A DNA stretch of 64,000 nucleotides from NCBI RefSeq assembly GCF_013426205.1, contig NC_089423.1, positions 992,001 through 1,056,000 of the forward strand. Reading direction: 5' to 3'. The translations under genes and the position numbers were made by a program. Positions within the stretch are counted from its first letter, which is position 1. Each line of letters opens with the position of its first letter. The stretch is from Metarhizium brunneum (lineage: Eukaryota > Ascomycota > Sordariomycetes > Hypocreales > Clavicipitaceae). This document shows, in pieces, positions 58,516 through 64,000 of this stretch. The notes below the pieces were generated by a model, which searched no databases, had not been told where the DNA came from, and worked only from the letters and a program-made list of their open reading frames with translations.

Positions 58516-60443
58516 GGGAAGGCTGCAATATATAGCCTTGTAAGGGCTTCGTTTTAAGATAGCTCATGAATTTTCTTAACTTCTAAGCTTCTCTAAAAGA
58601 GAAACGATTTTGAATGTAAATATTAAATTGAACCAAGGGATTCTGTCTCTTTTCGGTAGTTGAAACAATGCTAAGCTATTTCTGGGCGCCATGGATCAGA
58701 ACGGGACTAGGTAGGATTAATACGAATAGTATTATCTGAAAATAGAACTCGTCATATATACTATGTGACTGTGCTGTGCCAACTTGTTCTTGTTCGGGTT
58801 GAACCAAATTGCCCCTGGGGACTCTTCCAACATGGTCAGTGCTTGATCTAGGCTGTGTGCAGGAACCGCTCACGTGGCTACGCCAGGATGGCCGAATATG
58901 ACAATATGACTACATGTGACATGACGCGACGAGATTTGTCAGAAGCACGGGAAATTAGGCTCTCGTCATATTGGGCTGTTGGCTCCTACAAAAAATAGTC
59001 AAGCTTGCTTGATGCTTGTGGGAATGCACAGGTGGGTGGGCCACGCTAGACAAAGACGGCCCAAATGACTTTATGCAGTGCAATGGTCAGTCTGGTTTGT
59101 GCGTTTATGAATGAGGAATAACATGTCGAGTCCGTGTTGCTCAGGACACTGGCTGGACCAGACGATTGTTCTTTCGTCTGTGTGCTTGTGCCAATGGGAG
59201 TGTGAGAACCGAGCTGCATGTCGCACGGGTGGTAACCAACCCTCACGTTTCACGCGCGGACGTTTAGAGGGCTAGTGAGTTGACGCGGAATAATCAGATA
59301 GGGCGAGAAATGCGGTGGTTGAGTTTGCCGAATTGGGCGGGCTTCGGTTGCTGTGGATGGGATGCGCAATTTTCTTTGCGGCCCTAGTTTGCAACCGAAA
59401 ATCTTGCTGAACTAATTTCTCGGGATGACCTGAATTGGTTCGCCGTATTGGCAAAATGAGGAATCAGGAAGAATCCATCCGCAGAGCATACTCGTGCTGT
59501 TGATGTGGACGGTTGTAGTATTGCGTTTTCGGGTGAACAAGACGGGGCTTGCGAGGTGGGCTGAACGCCGCCAAAGAAAGAGACTACCGTCGTGAGTTGC
59601 ATATTTGTACGACCAGCTCGGCGGCAAAGTGCCATGCCAGATTCAACTCTGCCTGTGCGGGACGTCGGTGCGGTCGATGTCTTAGATTGAAAAACGCGAA
59701 TGAGCTACGTACGTAGTTGGACGGGGATTGGGGATGCTGGACGATGCCTGGGGACCGATAATAAACCAGACGGCGATCCTTGGACTGTCTATGACGTGAA
59801 CACGCTGCAAGCCAAGGGGCTGTGTTGGTTCCGAGAGTGTTGGGCGGTTTGATCCGTAGGCGAACTGCTAACACTGAAGTCGCAATAACGGGGCAGCATG
59901 TGCCACATGCGGGACATGGAGTATGGGGTGAGAGTTCATCTTGTCTGTGATTGTGACTGGCTTGGCATCCGACGAAATGTCAAATGTATGTACGCAGTGG
60001 CTCTCACGATTCGTCTCTCTCAACGGGTGGAAAACCAATCCTGCAGGGCAAAGCAGCCAATTCTTGTGCACGTTAGTCTAGTAGTACTAGGAATTGTAGG
60101 TACCAATTGATATTTTCCAACTTGAGTGCTGTAGTCATGATAACGACAATTGAGGTTCGTGAAACAGCACAGCCACGGTAGGTGGCCGAACTCCGAGATG
60201 TGGGCCTGCGGTCCTCCTCTGGGGGCACATAGCGCATGGCTAAATGTACTTTGTACGTGAAGAAGGTGCATATTTGTGCCGATTTATTGTCTGGCGTCGA
60301 TGCCGTGGCCGGTTCACTGATTATTTGATCGACGTCGGCGGAAAAAAATGGAAATACTTGGGCAGCTCCAACTCCCTCATATGCGGGTTTGACGTTTGTG
60401 GACGGCAATGCGAACGAGGCCACAACCTTCCCGACGAGGCGCA

Positions 60444-60475
60444 GCACAAGGCAGGCGCCGCACAAGGCAGGCGCC
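60444..60475. repeat. 16-bp tandem duplication
   Basis: GCACAAGGCAGGCGCC occurs twice back to back (60444-60459, 60460-60475). Confidence 0.9.
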
Positions 60476-60970
60476 GCAAGGCATCGCGCAACAGGCTGAC
60501 TGCGGGAGGTCACACTCCGTTGTTCTTTCCTTTTTGGGGCCTGTGCCTAACATTGGCCAACCCGGAGGCCATGTCCACTCAACTGCCACTGTCTTCCGTC
60601 CTGCCATTGGCTGTTCAGTCTCGTTTGGGGGCTGCCCCGCTCCTCCCGGCGCCAGCAGGCCATCAGCCGCCATTGACTGTGCCTCACTGGCCGTGACCTT
60701 CGACCCTCAATCGTCTTCACCACCATGCACCATCGCATCGTTTCTACCATTGCTAAACTGGTACGGCCCGCGTCCGCGATGCCGGCTCGCTATCCATTGA
60801 CCCCGCCTTGGTGGAGGCCGCTGGTGGATAGACTAGATTTCTAGCGGGCGTTTCCCTTTGGAGAGAGCTAACCATGCCGCAACCTTCGCCAAGTGCTTCG
60901 CAGATTCTAGAGCTAGGGGTGGCTCAGTGCTGACAATCTGCGGCCCAGAATGAGGCTTCAGATGGTTTTG

Positions 60971-60978
60971 TATAAAAG
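60971..60978 (+). promoter_or_regulatory. TATA box of ankyrin-repeat gene
   Basis: TATAAAAG about 180 bases before ATG 61151. Confidence 0.45.
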
Positions 60979-61150
60979 GGCAGCCGCAGCGCAATGTCTT
61001 GACTTTGTTCAACCGCCTCGACCATCTCTTCTGCTTGGCATGGGACCTTGGACGAGGGTTTATACCTCGTTCGAAACCGGTCCATAACCAACGTCTGCAT
61101 TACAGAACCCAAAACCCAGTCTCGACGGGCCTTATCCTGAACACACCATC

Positions 61151-63387
61151 ATGACCAACTTGAGGCCGTCACCGCCCAAGCTGGCGATACCAGCCTCGCA
61201 CGGCTCGCCGTCTGCAGTTAGTGCTACAATACAGACAGGACGTCCCTCCATGTGGAGTAAATCTGCCCAGAGGAAGATGACGCGCCTTTATGTGTATACC
61301 ACACTACCATTGGCCAAGATTGTCGCTTTGGTTCATTCTCACACGCCTGGGACGGCGCCTGGGTGAGCTCATACTCATTTCATACATCTTCTTATGCGAG
61401 GTGTCGTACTGATGTGCAGCATAGTCGTGAGTCGGGCCACAAGAAACTCAACATCCTCCTAGACAAGGAGCCACGATGGTTACACCCAAAGACTGATGAA
61501 GATATGGACCGTCGCATAACTGAACTGGCCAACTCTCCCACCAGACTCAAGTCGGCTGAATATGCTGCCTTTGGCCCTTCGCGATCCATCTCCGACAATT
61601 TGTCGATATCCCCCAGCCCTCAGAGACTCGAGACGGAAGACAGCGTGAGCCCAGCGCCTTTTGATGTCTCGCCTCTGCATCGACCGGCCGCGGCTTTTGC
61701 CTCACACCAGCCAGCAGATGGAGCCTTGAACTTTTGGGTTTCCCCTGGCGCTCGGTCCTCCATGGCAATGTCACCAGCTGAAGATGCAGCCGATCCACCG
61801 CATTTCGCAAAGTTCCTCCGCCAGACGACATGCCTCTCTAACGCCACCAGCAATACTACTGGTTCGTTCCAACGCGTTCTCTCCGATTTCTCAGAACCTT
61901 ACGTGCAGACTGTCAAGAGGCTCGTGAAACGATTTACGGCTCCAATGGGTAGTCGGCCCGGCTTGTCGCCTTACTCAGAAGGCAGTTCTGCCATTGAAAC
62001 CTGGGCTGATGAGGAGGATTGCCCTCCGGAGTTCGATGGTCGGCCCTTTCCTATACCAAGCGATTTCCTAAATCTGGACGAGTACCAGAGCACGGGAGTG
62101 TGCTACTCTACCCATGATGTTCATGATAGACGCCGATGTCTTTGTTTCATGCCTCTGGATACTTGTGTGCTTCCTTGGGTGACTCGTCAAGGGCTCACAC
62201 CTGTTGGGCAGCGACTACTGTCCAACGGACCGAGAGAGCAGGATTTTGGCCCCAGTGATTCTTTTGGTAACACCGTCTTGCACTTTCTAGCCGCCAGGGG
62301 TTCCTACGAGTTGGTTGAGCGTTCCTTGAGGAGTGACTTGTGCAAGTCCCGGATTGCAGCGAAGAACTCTGCCGGCCAAACGTTCCTTCACGTTCTAAAT
62401 GCATCGATTCTTAGAAATCCGGACCATGTCGAACATCTGTTGGACATCGTCACAGCAAGAGGCTATGACATTCATATGAGGGATCATTACGGTCGTAGCT
62501 TCTTCCATTTACTTCAAGCTGGAGGCCACCCAAAAGAGCTTATCCAGCGTGTCTCACGGCGTTGCGACGGCAACTTCCACATGGCAAGAGATGCGTTCGG
62601 CTTCACTCCTGCCAGAAATAGCTCAACCATGATGGAACTTGACGAACCAAATTTCGTCGGGCTTCAAGACTCGTTTGGTCCAGCGGCCTTTACCGACGCA
62701 GGGCTTACAAAAGAAAGCAAGCTCCTGGAAAATGTCCGCAAGGCAATGCTGAATCCTTATCTGCAGGACGAAGAGGGCCGCAATGGCTTGCATTGCCTGG
62801 CCATGGCTACTTTGAGTGAGGCTTCTGTGGTCAATAAGTACCATCTACAATCATCCCAGAGAGACAAGGTCACCAAAAAAGGAGCAAAGCCCGAAAGGGA
62901 ACTCGATTCTAGCTCGTCCAAGCTCGGGCTTCGCCTAGGGCTTCTCTCGGGGTTGTTGGACGCTGGCGTTGACCCTAACCAGCACGACAACAACGGCAAC
63001 ACGCCACTGATGACGTTTGTAGCCGAGCTGCCCGAGGAGGATGACTACAAGATTCCGCCTAGAATCTTGCAGCTGTTAATCGCCAGGGGGGCGAATATCC
63101 ATGCCAGAAACAGGCGTGGGGAAACAGCGTTACACATTGCCGTGCGGTGTGGAAGGAAGCTGGCGATGAGGGCGTTGTTTGAGAAGGGGGCCAACGTCCA
63201 CGCCAGAGACTCGGCAGGGAGAAGCCTGCTGGATGTTGCGGATGTTAAAATGCTGCACTGCGACAGCGACGAACACATGCGCGAGTATGCCCACTACGAG
63301 GCCTGCAGGGCTTGGTTGAGTGGGAAAGGTTTGGCGCTGCAGGGGCCAAGTGTTCTTGATGAATGGGGCGGGGGGGTTCGTGCCTAA
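61151..63387 (+). CDS. ankyrin-repeat protein, two exons
   Basis: Exon 1 61151-61362 and exon 2 61425-63387 join in phase to 724 residues, with an intron GTGAGC..CATAG. The nearby GCAG acceptor four bases earlier breaks the frame. The first 300 residues are Ser/Pro-rich and probably disordered. The C-terminal half has ankyrin-type repeats: DSFGNTVLHFLAARGSYEL, NSAGQTFLHVLNA, DHYGRSFFHLLQAGG, DEEGRNGLHCLAM, DNNGNTPLMTF, and NRRGETALHIAVRCGRK with GANVHARDSAGRSLLDVA. Some repeats are separated by longer insertions than usual. No NACHT or other effector domain is present, so it is more likely a scaffold or interaction protein than an NLR-type receptor. Partner unknown. Confidence 0.85.
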
Positions 63388-64000
63388 AGTCTGGTGTTTT
63401 TGATGATTTGGAGCAGAACATGGAGATTTGTTTGAGCTGTTTGTGACCCTTGGGAGTTTGGAGTTTGGCAATAGACGGCGTGAGGATAGGATACCCAGTG
63501 ATTAGCTATATAGACGGACACACGGAGTTGATTAAGAGCTTGAATGCAGATTTGCCTGGTATTGGTTAGTGTCCTGCAAGAATTGGTGACATGATGGGAA
63601 GAAATGTGGCGAAAATACTCTGTTTTCAACTCGATGGTTCACCGCCAGCTTGGGCCGTGCATTTCTATGATGCCGAGCAGCAAACCATGGTCATTTGGAA
63701 ACAGGAGGGCGTTTGCCATGACGGGTACGGTATGTGTGCGTAGTGGGCAAAAGTGCGGGCAGTGCCCGTCATGAAAGATGGCCCCTTTGAGAAGGGATTC
63801 TGGGCCTGTTTTATCCAGGTTACAGAGCGGCGTGTTGGGAGTGTCGGGATCGCCGCTCAGTCGAAGATGGGCATCGCCGGGTAACGAAGGACTCGTCGGG
63901 CTTGGGGAGACCCAGTCGGTTATGATGCGTCACGGCGCTTCGACGTGCAGTGGCGCACCGCATCGCGTTGGGAGTTGATGAAAGGCCAATCGTGCCGCCA
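63388..64000. other. end of window, no gene seen
   Basis: No supported coding frame. A minus frame is open from the right edge for about 60 codons but shows no family features. Confidence 0.45.

Larger units (their letters stand above)
58516..61150. other. 2.6-kb intergenic region
   Basis: No supported gene. It includes a 16-bp tandem duplication at 60444-60475 and, at the right end, the promoter of the ankyrin gene. Confidence 0.45.

Overview
The window is nuclear DNA of a filamentous ascomycete (Pezizomycotina). Most genes carry short introns of about 50-100 bases with GT..AG ends. The gene set is also typical: a fungal rhodopsin-family receptor, F-box and 2EXR proteins, a GPI-anchored Thr/Pro-rich wall protein, and a mitochondrial phosphate carrier. 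Hypocreales (Clavicipitaceae-like) is my guess from gene style only; no marker settles it.

Left part (1-28 kb): an F-box gene cut by the left edge (minus strand), a two-exon six-TM membrane protein, a six-exon rhodopsin-family protein, a conserved protein with a hidden start, a three-exon F-box protein, an MCH1-like MFS transporter, a PLAC8 protein, a five-exon full-length ABCA-type transporter, and on the minus strand a class-I glutamine-amidotransferase-like (BPL_N) protein. Between them lie gene-free stretches of 1-2 kb with short tandem repeats.

Centre (29-43 kb): the main item is one uninterrupted 1349-codon gene at 28967-33016. It has an adenylation domain, a carrier domain and a long C-terminal region of membrane segments mixed with hexapeptide/LbH-like repeats, and no condensation or thioesterase domain. 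This is the architecture and length of epsilon-poly-L-lysine synthetase. The specificity pocket, read by eye as D-A-E-S-I-G-T-V-V-K, is close to the known lysine code. Lack of introns, high GC and an AT-rich flank fit acquisition from bacteria. To its right is a repeat-rich zone with two solo LTRs (one with a perfect 5-bp target duplication), a 57-residue secreted-peptide gene on the minus strand, two adjacent orphan genes in the same direction, and a 2EXR gene that probably has a GC-AG intron.

Right part (43-64 kb): 5 kb without recognisable genes, then an intron-containing tRNA (minus, probably Arg-ACG) with a Pol III terminator, the mitochondrial phosphate carrier (minus), a zinc alcohol dehydrogenase of the ADH6/CAD group, a GPI-anchored adhesin-like protein with two 180-bp repeats, and an ankyrin-repeat protein.

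Apart from the poly-lysine synthetase candidate I see no evident pathway linking neighbours. Exon borders were read by eye from splice signals and reading-frame phase, and have not been checked against transcripts.
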